From the NCBI GenBank assembly GCA_020048895.1, contig JAIFLV010000096.1, positions 1-42,969 on the forward strand: a stretch of DNA of 42,969 nt. Direction: 5' to 3'. Shown here one piece after another: positions 26,737 through 36,232 of this stretch. The notes under the pieces are model-generated. The model worked only from the letters and a program-made list of their open reading frames with translations, had not been told where the DNA came from and ran no database searches. Both the position numbers and the translations under genes were made by a program. This DNA comes from Rhodoferax sp. GTDB lineage: Bacteria > Pseudomonadota > Gammaproteobacteria > Burkholderiales > Burkholderiaceae_C. Position 1 is the first letter of the stretch. Each line of letters begins with the position of its first letter.

Positions 26737-27180
26737 ATGATCACACCTGAAGTTTTCAATGCGTACAGGACCGGTATTGCCGTCATGGACTTTGAGCATT
26801 GGCATCTGCTCAAACAGCTGGACCGCGCCTATCTTGCGAATTCCTTTGAAGAGGCGCAGACCAGGGTGGATGAGTTCATCAAGGCCTGGGCTCTTCACCA
26901 CGAGCACGAAGAAAAACTCATGCGGGAAATCAAGTTTCCGGGAGTCAATAAGCATATGGAAGGCCATGCGCGACTTCATGACATTTACGCTCGGTTGCGC
27001 AACGATGCATTAAATGGGAGCCACACACTGACTTCTGCAAAAGCCTACATTGCGATGGTTGAGCAACTGGTGCGCAACCATATCAAGCTGGGTGATTTTC
27101 AGTACGCAGAGTGGGCGAAACTGCACTTGAAACCACCGGAACTTGACCGCCTTGGTGTTGGTCAGCATCTCAATTTCTGA
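26737..27180 (+). CDS. Bacteriohemerythrin
   Basis: Non-haem di-iron oxygen-binding protein, a four-helix bundle in the cytoplasm, used in oxygen sensing, storage or transfer. The 147-residue product contains the full ligand set of the family: H21 (in MDFEHWHLL), H55-x3-E59 (HHEHEEKLM), H73 and H77 with H81 nearby (KHMEGHARLH), and H115-x4-D120 (HIKLGD). The length fits a single-domain protein with no sensor or output domain attached. The start has only a weak A-rich upstream stretch. Neighbouring genes do not define the role; the chemoreceptor at 38-40 kb is too far away to link. Confidence 0.93.
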   Translation: MITPEVFNAYRTGIAVMDFEHWHLLKQLDRAYLANSFEEAQTRVDEFIKAWALHHEHEEKLMREIKFPGVNKHMEGHARLHDIYARLRNDALNGSHTLTSAKAYIAMVEQLVRNHIKLGDFQYAEWAKLHLKPPELDRLGVGQHLNF

Positions 27181-27195
27181 CGGCCTGCAAAACGA

Positions 27196-27723
27196 TCAAT
27201 ACCGCTGGGCAATCCAGGGAGCAAAGGCTTCCATGACCCGCAAAGGCTGCTGGCCGTTCCAGAACACTGAACTGCGCGCCCATCGTGGCAAGTCACTGTC
27301 TTTGCAATCGAGATGCAGTCTTTTCCACGAGCTGCGCAAGTAGCATTCCAATGGCCCGTGACGTTGGATGTGGTGAGGTCTTAACGGGTCGCGCGCGATG
27401 TGGCGCCCCTGAAATAACAACTCGGCAAGTGGTCTGTTTCCAAGGTTGATCAGCGCTTTCCATGGCCCATTGACGGCGGCTTGCGAGGTAGCGCTTCGCG
27501 CCCAGACCGCGGGAACGCCATTGACCAGCAGCGCAACCTCTCGAACATGACCCACCGCACTTTGCAAGTCATCTTGCTCCTGGGTCCACAGAGCCTGGGT
27601 GCTTTGCCTCAGCACCACCACTTCAACCGTGCCCAGAGTCCGCAGTCGTGCGGTCAATGAGCCGGGCGCTTGCAGCCAGGCCCTCAGGTTTGCATTGGCT
27701 GGAAGTGGATAGGTCTGCGACAT
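27196..27723 (-). CDS. ubiC: Chorismate--pyruvate lyase
   Basis: Removes pyruvate from chorismate to give 4-hydroxybenzoate, the first committed step of ubiquinone synthesis, in the cytoplasm. The 175-residue product has the family features REVALLVNGVPAVWARS, LGNRPLAELLF, a following RDP, and the C-terminal RWARSSVFW with PLRVMEAFAPWI. The ATG at 27723 is chosen over a GTG at 27750. It follows the RND permease gene on the same strand by about 50 bp, probably read-through rather than a functional link. Its end is 16 bp from the convergent bacteriohemerythrin gene. Confidence 0.9.
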   Translation of the reverse strand: MSQTYPLPANANLRAWLQAPGSLTARLRTLGTVEVVVLRQSTQALWTQEQDDLQSAVGHVREVALLVNGVPAVWARSATSQAAVNGPWKALINLGNRPLAELLFQGRHIARDPLRPHHIQRHGPLECYLRSSWKRLHLDCKDSDLPRWARSSVFWNGQQPLRVMEAFAPWIAQRY

Positions 27724-27773
27724 AGGCGGCGATGATAGTTGCCATCGCACGGAAAGAGCAGCGGCTGCTACCG

Positions 27774-30700
27774 CTAAACGGCCTTGACTACCTGGATGTC
27801 GTCAAGCGCCGGCGTGGTGATCTCGCCTGGCGTGCTCTTGCGGGCAAACAGTGTGTAGATGGTGGGCACGACAAAAATCGTCAGCAAGGTGCCCACGCTC
27901 ATTCCACCCACAATCACCCAGCCAATCTGTTGTCGGCTCTCTGCACCGGCTCCCGTGGCCAGCGCCAGTGGCAAAGCGCCCAACACCATCGCGCCGGTGG
28001 TCATCAGGATCGGCCGCAGGCGCAGCGCACAGGCCTGTGTCACGGCGGTCATCACATCATGGCCCTGCTGGCGCAACTGATTGCTGAATTCAACGATCAA
28101 AATGCCGTGTTTGGTGATGAGCCCGACCAGCGTGATCAACCCGATCTGCGAGAACACGTTGAGCGTGCCACCCGTCAACTGCAAGGCCCCCAGCGCACCC
28201 ACCATCGACAGCGGCACGGCCAGCAAAATCACAAAGGGATCGATAAAACTCTCGAACTGTGCGGCCAGCACCAAGAAAATGAACAGCAGCGCCAGCACAA
28301 AAACCACACCCAGCGCACCCGACGAGGCCTTGAACTCACGGCTCACACCATTGAGCTCGGCGGCATAGCCTGCGGGTAATACTTCGGCGGCGGTAGCATC
28401 CATAAACTTCAATGCTTCACCCAGCGTGTAGCCCGGTGCAAGGTTGGCAGTGATCGACACCGCGCGGCGCTGGTTAAAGTGATTCAGTTCCCGGGGGCTC
28501 ACCGCTTCACGCACTGTTACCAGGCTGGACAGGGGCACCATGGTCTCATTGCGACCGCGTACAAAAATCTTGTCGATATCTTCGGGCGTGGACCGTCCGC
28601 TGGCCGCCGTCTGCACCAGTACGTCGTATTGCTCCGCATCGCGCTTGTAGCGTGTTACCGCACGCCCGCCCAGCATGGTCTCCACGGTGCGGGCCACCAC
28701 ATCAACCGATACGCCGAGGTCCGCAGCGCGGGCCCGGTCGACATCCATAAAGATCTCGGGCTTGTTGAGCTGCAAGTCACTGTCGGGTTGCACAATGGCA
28801 GGGTTTTTTTGCATCTCCGCAATGAATTTCTGGGCAACCCCGGACATATTGGGGTAGGTGTCACCACTGACGAGGACGTAATTGATCGCGCGTTCCCGAA
28901 AGCCCTGACCGAGACTGGCCGGTGTCACCGGAAAGGCATTGATACCCGGAAGGCCCGCCAATCTGGGGAGCAGGTCCTTTTGCAACTCCTGGGTGCTGCG
29001 GGTTCGCTCAGTCCAGTCCACCGTGCGCAGCACACCAAAGGCGTTGGAGACCTGGCCGCCACCGATGAACATGAACCGCCGGTCAAATTCCGGGTATTGA
29101 GACGTGATCGCGTCTATCGCATCCAGGTAACGTGCGGTGTATTCCATAGTCGCCCCATCGGGGGCGCGTATCGGCATGGCGATCGCACCCCGGTCTTCGT
29201 AGGGAGCCAACTCGCTCTTGGTAGTGTGAAAGAGCCAGCCACTGCTGCCGGCCGACACCAGCATCACGGCAACAACGAGCCAGCGCCTCTGAAGCGTCCA
29301 GGCAAGCACCGTGGCGTAGCGCGCAGCAAGCCCGTTCAGTGCGTCCTCCATGAAGCGGTCAAAACGTGTAGGTTGCGGTACATGGCGCAACAGCTTGCTG
29401 CACATCATCGGGGTTAGCGTGAGGGCGACGAAGCCGGAGACCAACACTGCGCCCGCCAGGGTGAGGGCAAACTCACCAAACAGTCTGCCGGTGCGCCCCG
29501 GAGTGAAGGCCAAAGGCGCAAACACGGCAGCCAGCGTCAGAGTCATCGCGACCACAGCAAAACTGATCTCGTGCACCCCCTTGATCGCTGCCTGAAACGG
29601 CACCATGCCATTTTCGATATGGCGGAAAGTATTCTCGAGCACCACGATGGCATCATCCACCACCAATCCGATCGCCAGCACCAGTGCCAACAAGGTGAGC
29701 GTATTGATCGTAAATCCGGCTAAATAAATCAGCGAAAAAGCGCCAATCAGACTCACCGGTATGGTGATGAGCGGAATGATGGAGGCGCGCGCAGTGCGCA
29801 GGAATACAAACACCACCAGCGCCACGAGCACCACTGCCTCAATGACCGTGGTGTAAACCGCCTTGATCGACCGATCAATAAACACCGAGTTGTCATTGGC
29901 CTGCAACACTGTCACAGATGGCGGCAGATCACGTTGAATCTGGGGAATGAGTGCACGCACACCTTCGGACACATCCAGCGGGTTGGCGGTGGCATTGCGA
30001 ACCACACCGGTACTGATGGACGGCACTCCGTTGAGGCGTACGCGGCTGCGCTCGCTGGCGGCAGCCTCCTCGATGCGCGCAACATCGCGCAGGCGCACGG
30101 TAAAGCCGTTGACTGTCTTGACCGCGATCTCGTTGAACTGCGCCACCGTATTGAGGTCGGTGCGTGCGGTCACGCTGAACTCACGCTTTTCGCTCTCGAT
30201 CCGTCCTGCCGGCACCTCCAGGTTCTGCCGGCGCAAGGCGTCCTCTACGTCCTGTACGGTCAGGCGATATCCGGCCAGACGGTCTGGGTCGAGCCAAACA
30301 CGCATGGCATACCGGCGGTCACCGCCCACCTGCACATCGGCCACGCCCGGCACCGTTTGCAGGCGCGGTTTCACGATACGGTTAATCAGGTCGGTGAGTT
30401 CCAGTGCGCCCATCGTCTCACTGGTATAGGCCAACCAGATGGTGGGCGTGGCATCGGCCTCTACTTTGCTGATGACCGGCTCGTCGGCCGCATCGGGCAG
30501 ACGGCCGCGCACCCGGGACACACGGTCTCGCACTTCGGCAGCGGCGGTATCCGGGTCTTTGCTCAGGCGAAACCGCACGGTGATCTGGCTGCTCTCGGTG
30601 CGGGAAACTGACGTGAGAATGTCGACTCCGTCGATGCCGGCAATCGAGTCTTCCAGCGGTTTGGTCACCTGCGACTCAATCACTTCGGACGAGGCACCTT

Positions 30701-30854
30701 GCAAGCGCGTGCTGACATTCACCAGCGGTTCGTCAATGCGCGGGTACTCGCGCACCGCGAGCTTCTGGAACGACACCAGCCCCACCAGAACCAGCAACAG
30801 GGACATCACGCACGCCAGTACCGGCCTGCGGATCGAAGTCTCGGACAATCGCAT
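27774..30854 (-). CDS. RND efflux transporter permease (HAE1/AcrB family)
   Basis: Proton-driven inner-membrane pump that exports drugs or other amphiphiles as a trimer. The 1026-residue product has the standard layout: a first helix after MRLSETSIRRP, a large periplasmic porter domain, TM helices 2-6 with the proton-relay pair in GLVVDDAIVVLEN, a second porter domain, and the final helix block (GLITKHGILIVEFSNQL, GAMVLGALPLALATGAGAES). These motifs place it with hydrophobe/amphiphile pumps rather than heavy-metal pumps. Its gene follows the adaptor by 3 bp, so they form one operon. No outer-membrane channel gene is present; a TolC-type protein encoded elsewhere must serve it. Confidence 0.95.
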   Translation of the reverse strand: MRLSETSIRRPVLACVMSLLLVLVGLVSFQKLAVREYPRIDEPLVNVSTRLQGASSEVIESQVTKPLEDSIAGIDGVDILTSVSRTESSQITVRFRLSKDPDTAAAEVRDRVSRVRGRLPDAADEPVISKVEADATPTIWLAYTSETMGALELTDLINRIVKPRLQTVPGVADVQVGGDRRYAMRVWLDPDRLAGYRLTVQDVEDALRRQNLEVPAGRIESEKREFSVTARTDLNTVAQFNEIAVKTVNGFTVRLRDVARIEEAAASERSRVRLNGVPSISTGVVRNATANPLDVSEGVRALIPQIQRDLPPSVTVLQANDNSVFIDRSIKAVYTTVIEAVVLVALVVFVFLRTARASIIPLITIPVSLIGAFSLIYLAGFTINTLTLLALVLAIGLVVDDAIVVLENTFRHIENGMVPFQAAIKGVHEISFAVVAMTLTLAAVFAPLAFTPGRTGRLFGEFALTLAGAVLVSGFVALTLTPMMCSKLLRHVPQPTRFDRFMEDALNGLAARYATVLAWTLQRRWLVVAVMLVSAGSSGWLFHTTKSELAPYEDRGAIAMPIRAPDGATMEYTARYLDAIDAITSQYPEFDRRFMFIGGGQVSNAFGVLRTVDWTERTRSTQELQKDLLPRLAGLPGINAFPVTPASLGQGFRERAINYVLVSGDTYPNMSGVAQKFIAEMQKNPAIVQPDSDLQLNKPEIFMDVDRARAADLGVSVDVVARTVETMLGGRAVTRYKRDAEQYDVLVQTAASGRSTPEDIDKIFVRGRNETMVPLSSLVTVREAVSPRELNHFNQRRAVSITANLAPGYTLGEALKFMDATAAEVLPAGYAAELNGVSREFKASSGALGVVFVLALLFIFLVLAAQFESFIDPFVILLAVPLSMVGALGALQLTGGTLNVFSQIGLITLVGLITKHGILIVEFSNQLRQQGHDVMTAVTQACALRLRPILMTTGAMVLGALPLALATGAGAESRQQIGWVIVGGMSVGTLLTIFVVPTIYTLFARKSTPGEITTPALDDIQVVKAV

Positions 30855-30857
30855 AAG

Positions 30858-32021
30858 CTACTTTCTCACCGGAGCGGTTGCGCGGGTCAGGTCCACAATG
30901 CGTACCGCAACGGCATCGCCGCGCAGCAAGCGCGTCTGCCCTGCCGTGACGATCTGATCACCCGCCTTCACGCCCTCCAGAATCTCGACTTTGCCGCCAA
31001 CGCGCACGCCCAGTTTGGCTTCCATGCGCTGGGAGACTTTGGCACCGTCAGGTCCATCCACCACTTTGAACAGTAACTGGCGGTTGCCCAAGGGTACGAG
31101 GGCTTCTTCAGGTACCACAACGGCACCTGTGCGAACTTCAAACACCACCCGGCCGCGGGCGAACATGCCTGGCTTGAGTTGGGTAACGACACCCTCTAGC
31201 CGCGCCTGCACCAACAGGGCGCGTCCGTCTGCGGCCACTTGCGAATCCAGCGCGTCGATGCGGGCCTTGTAAATCTGCCGCGGCATCGCGTCCAGCGTCA
31301 CTTCCACCGTCTGGCCGGTGTGGACACGGCCCAGGTACTGTTCCGGCAGCCGGAACTCCATGACCATGGACGACAAGTCTTCCAGGTTCACGATGTCGGC
31401 ACCGTCTTTCACATAGTCACCAACATTCACACGGCGGATGCCCACCGTTCCGGCAAACGGTGCGACCACGCGCAGTCGCTCCACCTGGGCCTGGGCCAGC
31501 ACCACTTGGGCATCGGCCACCTGCTGGGCTGCGATGTTCTGGTCGACCGCACTTTGGCTGACAAATCCCTGGGATTGCAACTCGCGGCTGCGCGCCAGGT
31601 TGGTCCGGGCAATGTTGGCCTGGGCTTGGGCCTGCTGCATTTGGGCGCGCGGTAACGTGTCATCCAGCTGCACCAGAAGCTGCCCACGCTTGACAAACTG
31701 ACCGTCACGAAAACCCAATGCGGCGATGCGCCCGCTCACTTCCGGCCGCAGCATCACACCCTGGCGGGATTTGAGGGAACCGACGGCCTGCACGTCGTCC
31801 ATCAACGTCTGGCTTTCTGCGCGACCCACTTCGACACTGGCGGGGCCTGTGGGCGCACCCGACCCACCCGGGCGGGCACTTGCTGCTGGCGTACCGGGCG
31901 CACCAGGCTGGGTTGCTGCGCCGATTACCGTTGCCGGTGTTGCTGCGCGTTGGAACCACCATGCGCCGCCACCTGCAAGCGCCAAGCCGATCACGGCCAC
32001 CACCGCGTGGATTTTTTTCAA
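30858..32021 (-). CDS. RND efflux periplasmic adaptor (membrane fusion protein)
   Basis: Links the RND permease to an outer-membrane channel across the periplasm. The 387-residue product has an N-terminal membrane anchor (KIHAVVAVIGLALAGGG) and a Gly/Pro/Ala-rich linker (about 35-65). It then has the split lipoyl domain (VSGRIAALGFRDGQFVKRG and APFAGTVGIRRVNVGDYV), an alpha-hairpin rich in Gln and Ala (QQAQAQANIARTNLARS), a beta-barrel and a membrane-proximal domain. No lipobox cysteine is seen. The start is a TTG: AAGGAG sits six bases before it, while no ATG or GTG in frame gives a complete anchor. It is the first gene of the pump operon; no regulator is adjacent. Confidence 0.94.
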   Translation of the reverse strand: MKKIHAVVAVIGLALAGGGAWWFQRAATPATVIGAATQPGAPGTPAASARPGGSGAPTGPASVEVGRAESQTLMDDVQAVGSLKSRQGVMLRPEVSGRIAALGFRDGQFVKRGQLLVQLDDTLPRAQMQQAQAQANIARTNLARSRELQSQGFVSQSAVDQNIAAQQVADAQVVLAQAQVERLRVVAPFAGTVGIRRVNVGDYVKDGADIVNLEDLSSMVMEFRLPEQYLGRVHTGQTVEVTLDAMPRQIYKARIDALDSQVAADGRALLVQARLEGVVTQLKPGMFARGRVVFEVRTGAVVVPEEALVPLGNRQLLFKVVDGPDGAKVSQRMEAKLGVRVGGKVEILEGVKAGDQIVTAGQTRLLRGDAVAVRIVDLTRATAPVRK

Positions 32022-32095
32022 ACGATTCTCCTTGGGAGCAGTGAAGCGGACGATTATGCCCAGAACACACTGTTTTTCCGTATTGGTAGGGGCGA

Positions 32096-32640
32096 TTACC
32101 CCACAGAGTCAAGCTTGAAATGAACGGGCTTGCCGGTGTGCGCAATGCCTGGTTTTCTCGCGCGAACAATCAGATCGTCCAAATCGTCGGCATCTTTGCG
32201 GGGCACAACCCGCACACTCTCGGCCACAAATCCGGCCGCAGTGATTTCCGAAACGATGGCGTCAGGGTCGCCGAAATACCGGGTTGGCTGACCCTGGTGA
32301 AGTGTGACCCTCCGGTCGTGGCCAAAAGACTTCAGCATTTTCTGGTTGGTCACTTCACCGCACATGGTTAGCACTACGAAGCCGCCACCGGTTTTCAATA
32401 CCCTGTAAACCGCCGCGAGGCAACTGGCGCGGTCCTCTGCGATGAGGCAATGCAGACAGTGGCCATCCACCACCAGATCAAACTTGGCGTCGCCGCAAGT
32501 CGAGAGGGTGAGAACGTTGTCAACGCGGAATTTCACATTTGTGCTGGCAGCGCGTGTGCGTTCTACGGCCCATTCGATCCAGATGTTGGAGCCATCACAA
32601 CCCCATATCCTTCAGAAAATCAACGCCAGCTTGACAGGTA
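32096..32640 (-). pseudogene. Class I SAM-dependent methyltransferase, truncated and probably frameshifted
   Basis: The intact frame from 32536 holds the middle and C-terminal part of a Rossmann-fold methyltransferase: FDLVVDGHCLHCL, then VYRVLKTGGGFVVLTM and a C-terminal extension. Upstream in the same frame the codons read GCDGSNIWIEWAVERTRAA, the usual acidic-residue strand and following helix, up to a TGA near 32610. Codons in another frame beyond that read QAGVDFLKDMG. The SAM-binding glycine-rich motif I is absent. This fits a gene that has lost its 5' end and gained a frameshift. A shorter functional protein starting near 32536 cannot be excluded but would lack cofactor-binding residues. 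Confidence 0.6.
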
Positions 32641-32761
32641 ACAAATCGTAAGTGGCGGTGATCACGAGTAGTAATTCACGCTATCGCGATTGCATCGCAG
32701 AGGCAGAGAGCCGACTATTGAGTCCGGGAGCGTTCAACCTGTTCTTGAGAGGTGGTTTGCC

Positions 32762-33055
32762 ATGCGACTGCGTAATAGTTTCTGGGCATTGCTGGGGCGA
32801 AGCCGCGAGGTAGCACCTCATGGTTTGATCGAAGATGTTCGCCACGCGATGCTGGCGGCGCTCGACCTTTTCTGCGGCTCCGCGTATCTTGACCTTGACG
32901 ATCGAATCAGCAATGCCCGCGACCTTGATGCGCTGTGGTACCTGCGGTCACCATTGATGATCGCCATCGCCGAAAACCACGGGGAGGCACTCGCCCGTGA
33001 TCAGATGCTCGAAATCACCAAGATGTTTGCTGGCTTCCAGCCCGGGGCCGACTGA
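32762..33055 (+). CDS. Hypothetical protein, 97 residues
   Basis: No family recognised. The product is mostly helical, with MRLRNSFWALLGRSRE at the start and a conserved-looking core (GLIEDVRHAMLAALDLFCG, DLDALWYLRSPLMIAIAE). GAGG about 10 bases before the ATG at 32762 supports this start over one at 32690, whose extra residues look like non-coding sequence. It lies between the methyltransferase remnant and ychF, about 310 bp upstream of ychF. Confidence 0.6.
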   Translation: MRLRNSFWALLGRSREVAPHGLIEDVRHAMLAALDLFCGSAYLDLDDRISNARDLDALWYLRSPLMIAIAENHGEALARDQMLEITKMFAGFQPGAD

Positions 33056-33368
33056 GGAACTGCAGCCCGAATTTCTGCACTTGAAAAGCTGCTTCTTGCC
33101 CGCCCTGCCGTCGACAGCAAGAAAAGGTCGCTGGTCCTGGAGCCAGTTAACTGCAGAGTGAAGAGTCTGCGCAGCATGGATTCACTGATCAGTACAATCA
33201 CGACTCATTTCCCAGGACAAAACGAGGACAAAACTTTGCAAAAGTGGGGCGTTTTCTGCCCGACTTCGCAGGATGTTGGCCCATTGCCTTCGCGCAGGTC
33301 TGGCACTTCCACGATGCCCACTTTGGGTGTGATGGTGCAGTGGGGGTGTTGATTCATAAGGATTTTTC
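33056..33368. other. ychF upstream region
   Basis: No gene seen on the plus strand. A TACAAT box near 33193 could be a -10 element, but no good -35 partner is visible. The second half contains a reverse-complement fragment of ychF (33291-33340). Confidence 0.5.
33291..33340 (-). repeat. Inverted fragment of ychF coding sequence in the ychF leader
   Basis: Read on the minus strand, these 50 bases match 33470-33519 inside ychF at 43 of 50 positions. They encode [16 protein letters not shown] against [16 protein letters not shown] in YchF. Several differences are third-position changes, so the fragment derives from a coding copy. As RNA, leader and coding region would be complementary. Confidence 0.85.
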
Positions 33369-34460
33369 ATGAGTTTGAAATGCGGCATCGTTGGTTTGCC
33401 CAACGTGGGTAAGAGCACTTTGTTCAACGCGCTGACCAAGGCGGGGATTGCGGCGGAGAATTACCCCTTCTGCACCATCGAACCCAACGTGGGCATCGTG
33501 GAGGTGCCGGACCCGCGCATGGCGCAGTTGGCCGAGATTGTGAAGCCCGAGCGCATCGTGCCCGCAGTGGTGGAATTTGTGGACATTGCCGGGCTCGTGG
33601 CGGGGGCCAGCACGGGCGAGGGACTGGGCAACAAGTTTCTGGCGCACATTCGCGAGACTGATGCCACCATCAACGTGGTGCGCTGCTTTGAAGACGATAA
33701 CGTCATTCACGTGGCTGGCAAGGTCGACCCGATTTCCGATATTGAAGTGATTCAGACTGAGCTGTGTCTGGCCGATCTGGCGGCGGTAGAGAAGGCCTTG
33801 CACCGAGTGACCAAGGCGGCCCGCTCGGGTGACAAGGAGTCCATCAAGCTGGTCGCGATTCTTGAGAAATGCCAGGCCGCTCTCAATGAGGCCAAGCCGG
33901 TGCGAGCGCTCGACTTTTCCAAGGAAGAGCAACCTTTGTTGCAGCAATTCTTTTTGATCACGGCCAAGCCCGCCATGTTCGTTGCCAACGTAGCGGAAGA
34001 CGGTTTTGAAAACAATCCGTTTCTGGACCGATTGACCGCCTTTGCCAACGCCCAGAAAGCACCGGTGGTGGCGATCAGCGCCAAGCTCGAAGCGGAAATG
34101 TCGGAGATGAGCGACGATGACCGCCTGATGTTTCTGGAGGAGTTGGGTCTGCACGAACCGGGTCTGAACCGTCTGATTCGCTCGGCCTACAAGCTGTTGG
34201 GCCTGCAAACCTATTTCACAGCCGGGGTGAAAGAAGTGCGTGCCTGGACCATTCACGTGGGCGACACTGGCCCGCAGGCTGCAGGTGTGATTCACACCGA
34301 CTTTGAAAAAGGCTACATCCGCGCCCAGACCATTGCCTTTGAGGATTTCATTGCCTACAAGGGTGAGCAGGGTGCCAAGGACGCCGGGAAGATGCGGGCC
34401 GAAGGCAAGGAGTACGTCGTCAAGGATGGCGATGTGATGAATTTCCTCTTCAGTTCCTGA
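33369..34460 (+). CDS. ychF: Redox-regulated ATPase YchF
   Basis: Obg-related P-loop NTPase that prefers ATP, binds ribosomes and takes part in the oxidative-stress response; cytoplasmic. The 363-residue product has the family length. The P-loop is GLPNVGKST (9-17), the G3 motif is [10 protein letters not shown], and the N-terminal [20 protein letters not shown] block (key residues only) is typical. A coiled-coil region follows, then a C-terminal TGS domain ([20 protein letters not shown] ... FEDFIAY) ending NFLFSS. AAGGA about 7 bases before the ATG supports the start. The leader carries an inverted piece of this gene's own sequence. It converges on the YqaA-type gene across a spacer with a dispersed repeat copy. 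Confidence 0.97.
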   Translation: MSLKCGIVGLPNVGKSTLFNALTKAGIAAENYPFCTIEPNVGIVEVPDPRMAQLAEIVKPERIVPAVVEFVDIAGLVAGASTGEGLGNKFLAHIRETDATINVVRCFEDDNVIHVAGKVDPISDIEVIQTELCLADLAAVEKALHRVTKAARSGDKESIKLVAILEKCQAALNEAKPVRALDFSKEEQPLLQQFFLITAKPAMFVANVAEDGFENNPFLDRLTAFANAQKAPVVAISAKLEAEMSEMSDDDRLMFLEELGLHEPGLNRLIRSAYKLLGLQTYFTAGVKEVRAWTIHVGDTGPQAAGVIHTDFEKGYIRAQTIAFEDFIAYKGEQGAKDAGKMRAEGKEYVVKDGDVMNFLFSS

Positions 34461-34533
34461 CAGATGCTGCACTTCTAGTGCTTGCCTCCGCGCCGGTCTT
34501 TCCAATATCGCCATCCGATAGTTTTTGCCCCAT

Positions 34534-34576
34534 TAGGCGCATGCAGATTGCGTAAGCAGCTATCAAGAATATAGCG
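34534..34576 (+). repeat. Dispersed repeat copy between convergent genes
   Basis: TAGGCGCATGCAGATTGCG is followed by TAAGCAGCTATCAAGAATATAGC. The terminal GCTAT/ATAGC stem could stop transcription from both ychF and the convergent membrane-protein gene. Confidence 0.7.
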
Positions 34577-34582
34577 CGTACT

Positions 34583-35056
34583 TCACCAAAAGCGGACCAG
34601 ACCCGTCAATGCCGCAGTCATGGTGAGATAGCGCAAGAACTTCCCCAGCGCCATATACAACAGGCATGGCCAGAACGGCAATTTCAGCCAACCCGCTACG
34701 GCGCACAGGGGGTCGCCCACCGCAGGCAACCACGCCAGCAGACACGCCTTGGGACCGAGCTTTTGCAACCAGTCCAGCACGCGGACATGGTGCCGGGAAT
34801 GGTTGTATTTGTCGGCCACGCGGTGTGCTGCATAGCCCATCCACCAATCCACCGCGCCGCCCAGTGTGTTTCCTGCGGTGGCAACCAGGATGGCGGGCCA
34901 AAAAAGTTCAGGATTAAGTTGCACCAGCCCAAACACCACGGGCTCAGAACCCAGTGGAAGGAGCGTGGCCGAGATAAACGACACCACGAACACGGTGCTC
35001 AGCCCAAATTGGGGCAAAGCGAGCAGGGTGAGGAGTTGATCAATCCAGGACGGCAT
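34583..35056 (-). CDS. YqaA family membrane protein (SNARE-associated/DedA-like)
   Basis: Small inner-membrane protein related to the DedA/VTT superfamily, thought to act in membrane homeostasis; the exact function is unknown. The 157-residue product has several hydrophobic segments and the family features FISATLLPLGSEPVVFG, an ATAGNTLGGAVDWWMG block, and a glycine/proline re-entrant stretch (LLAWLPAVGDPLCAVAGWLK) near the C-terminus. E. coli YqaA has a similar length (about 142). The start at 35056 has no strong ribosome binding site. Gene order gives no hint of the role. Confidence 0.88.
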   Translation of the reverse strand: MPSWIDQLLTLLALPQFGLSTVFVVSFISATLLPLGSEPVVFGLVQLNPELFWPAILVATAGNTLGGAVDWWMGYAAHRVADKYNHSRHHVRVLDWLQKLGPKACLLAWLPAVGDPLCAVAGWLKLPFWPCLLYMALGKFLRYLTMTAALTGLVRFW

Positions 35057-35176
35057 GCCGTGCAGTGTAGTTTTTTTCGCAAAATTTCAATTGCTGAAAA
35101 TATGGGTAGCTAGAATGCAGGCTGACTGGCGTTACCGCACACCACCGCTTCACCCAACCCCCCTCCCGAATTCCGC

Positions 35177-36232
35177 ATGCACATTGGTCACTTCGCTTTG
35201 GCGAATTCCCTGATGGTTGCCCCTATGGCGGGCGTGACCGATCGGCCGTTTCGGCAATTGTGCAAGCGCCTGGGTGCCGGGTACGCAGTAAGCGAGATGG
35301 TGACTTCCCGGCGCGACCTGTGGAACACGCTCAAGACTTCGCGTCGAGCCGACCACGCCGGGGAACCAGGGCCGATTGCGGTGCAGATTGCGGGTACCGA
35401 GCCGCAAATGATGGCCGATGCAGCGCTGTACAACATCGACCGCGGCGCACAGATCATCGATATCAACATGGGCTGCCCTGCCAAGAAGGTCTGCAACAAG
35501 TGGGCCGGCTCTGCGCTGATGCAAGACGAGAAGTTGGCGCTGGCTATCGTGGAGGCAGTCGTGGCTGCATGTGCCACGCGCAACGTTCCTGTCACCCTGA
35601 AGATGCGTACCGGCTGGTGCCAGCAGCACAAGAACGCTGTGGCGCTGGCACGCTTCTTTGAGAGCGCTGGCGTGCAGATGCTGGCCGTGCACGGTCGCAC
35701 GCGAGAGCAGGGCTACAAGGGCGCTGCCGAGTACGAAACCGTTGCTGCGGTGAAGGCTTGCGTCTCGATTCCAGTGGTCGCCAACGGCGACATTGACAGC
35801 CCCGAGAAGGCGCGCGATGTGCTGCGCCGCACAGGCGCCGATGCCATCATGGTGGGGCGTGCTGCGCAGGGGCGGCCCTGGATATTTCGCGAGATCGGCC
35901 ACTTTCTGGCAACGGGTACGCAACTGGCGCCGCCACTGGTCAGTGAAGTGAAACGCCTTTTGCTGGAGCATCTGCACGACCACTATGCCCTGTATGGCGA
36001 GTTTTTGGGCGTGCGCTCAGCGCGTAAACACATTGGCTGGTACGTTCGTGCACTGCCAGGCGGTGAGGAGTTTCGAGGGCAGATGAACGCGCTGGAAAAC
36101 AGCGCGGAACAGACTGCAGCAGTGGAGCAGTTTTTCGACAGATTGAATCTACGCATGGACCGTATTCCCGCGCACTGTGAGGAAACGGCCACAACAAAAA
36201 AGGGGACACGCATGGTTGAGGTGGCAGTATGA
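35177..36232 (+). CDS. dusB: tRNA-dihydrouridine synthase B
   Basis: FMN-dependent enzyme that reduces uridine to dihydrouridine in the D-loop of tRNAs. The 351-residue product has the TIM-barrel opening LMVAPMAGVTDRPFR, the catalytic cysteine C100 in INMGCPAKKV, the FMN-binding KMRTGW and VHGRTREQGY stretches, and NGDI followed by ADAIMVGRAAQGRPWIF. It is somewhat longer than E. coli DusB (321) through its C-terminus. The stop overlaps the fis start by four bases, the classic dusB-fis operon. No clear ribosome binding site precedes the ATG. A longer upstream start is not available. Confidence 0.95.
   Translation: MHIGHFALANSLMVAPMAGVTDRPFRQLCKRLGAGYAVSEMVTSRRDLWNTLKTSRRADHAGEPGPIAVQIAGTEPQMMADAALYNIDRGAQIIDINMGCPAKKVCNKWAGSALMQDEKLALAIVEAVVAACATRNVPVTLKMRTGWCQQHKNAVALARFFESAGVQMLAVHGRTREQGYKGAAEYETVAAVKACVSIPVVANGDIDSPEKARDVLRRTGADAIMVGRAAQGRPWIFREIGHFLATGTQLAPPLVSEVKRLLLEHLHDHYALYGEFLGVRSARKHIGWYVRALPGGEEFRGQMNALENSAEQTAAVEQFFDRLNLRMDRIPAHCEETATTKKGTRMVEVAV

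Noticed and set aside
33354-34514. Long open frame (386 codons) on the minus strand opposite ychF
   Set aside because: It is the mirror of a GC-rich, strongly conserved gene, and its translation resembles no protein family. YchF motifs on the plus strand are complete.
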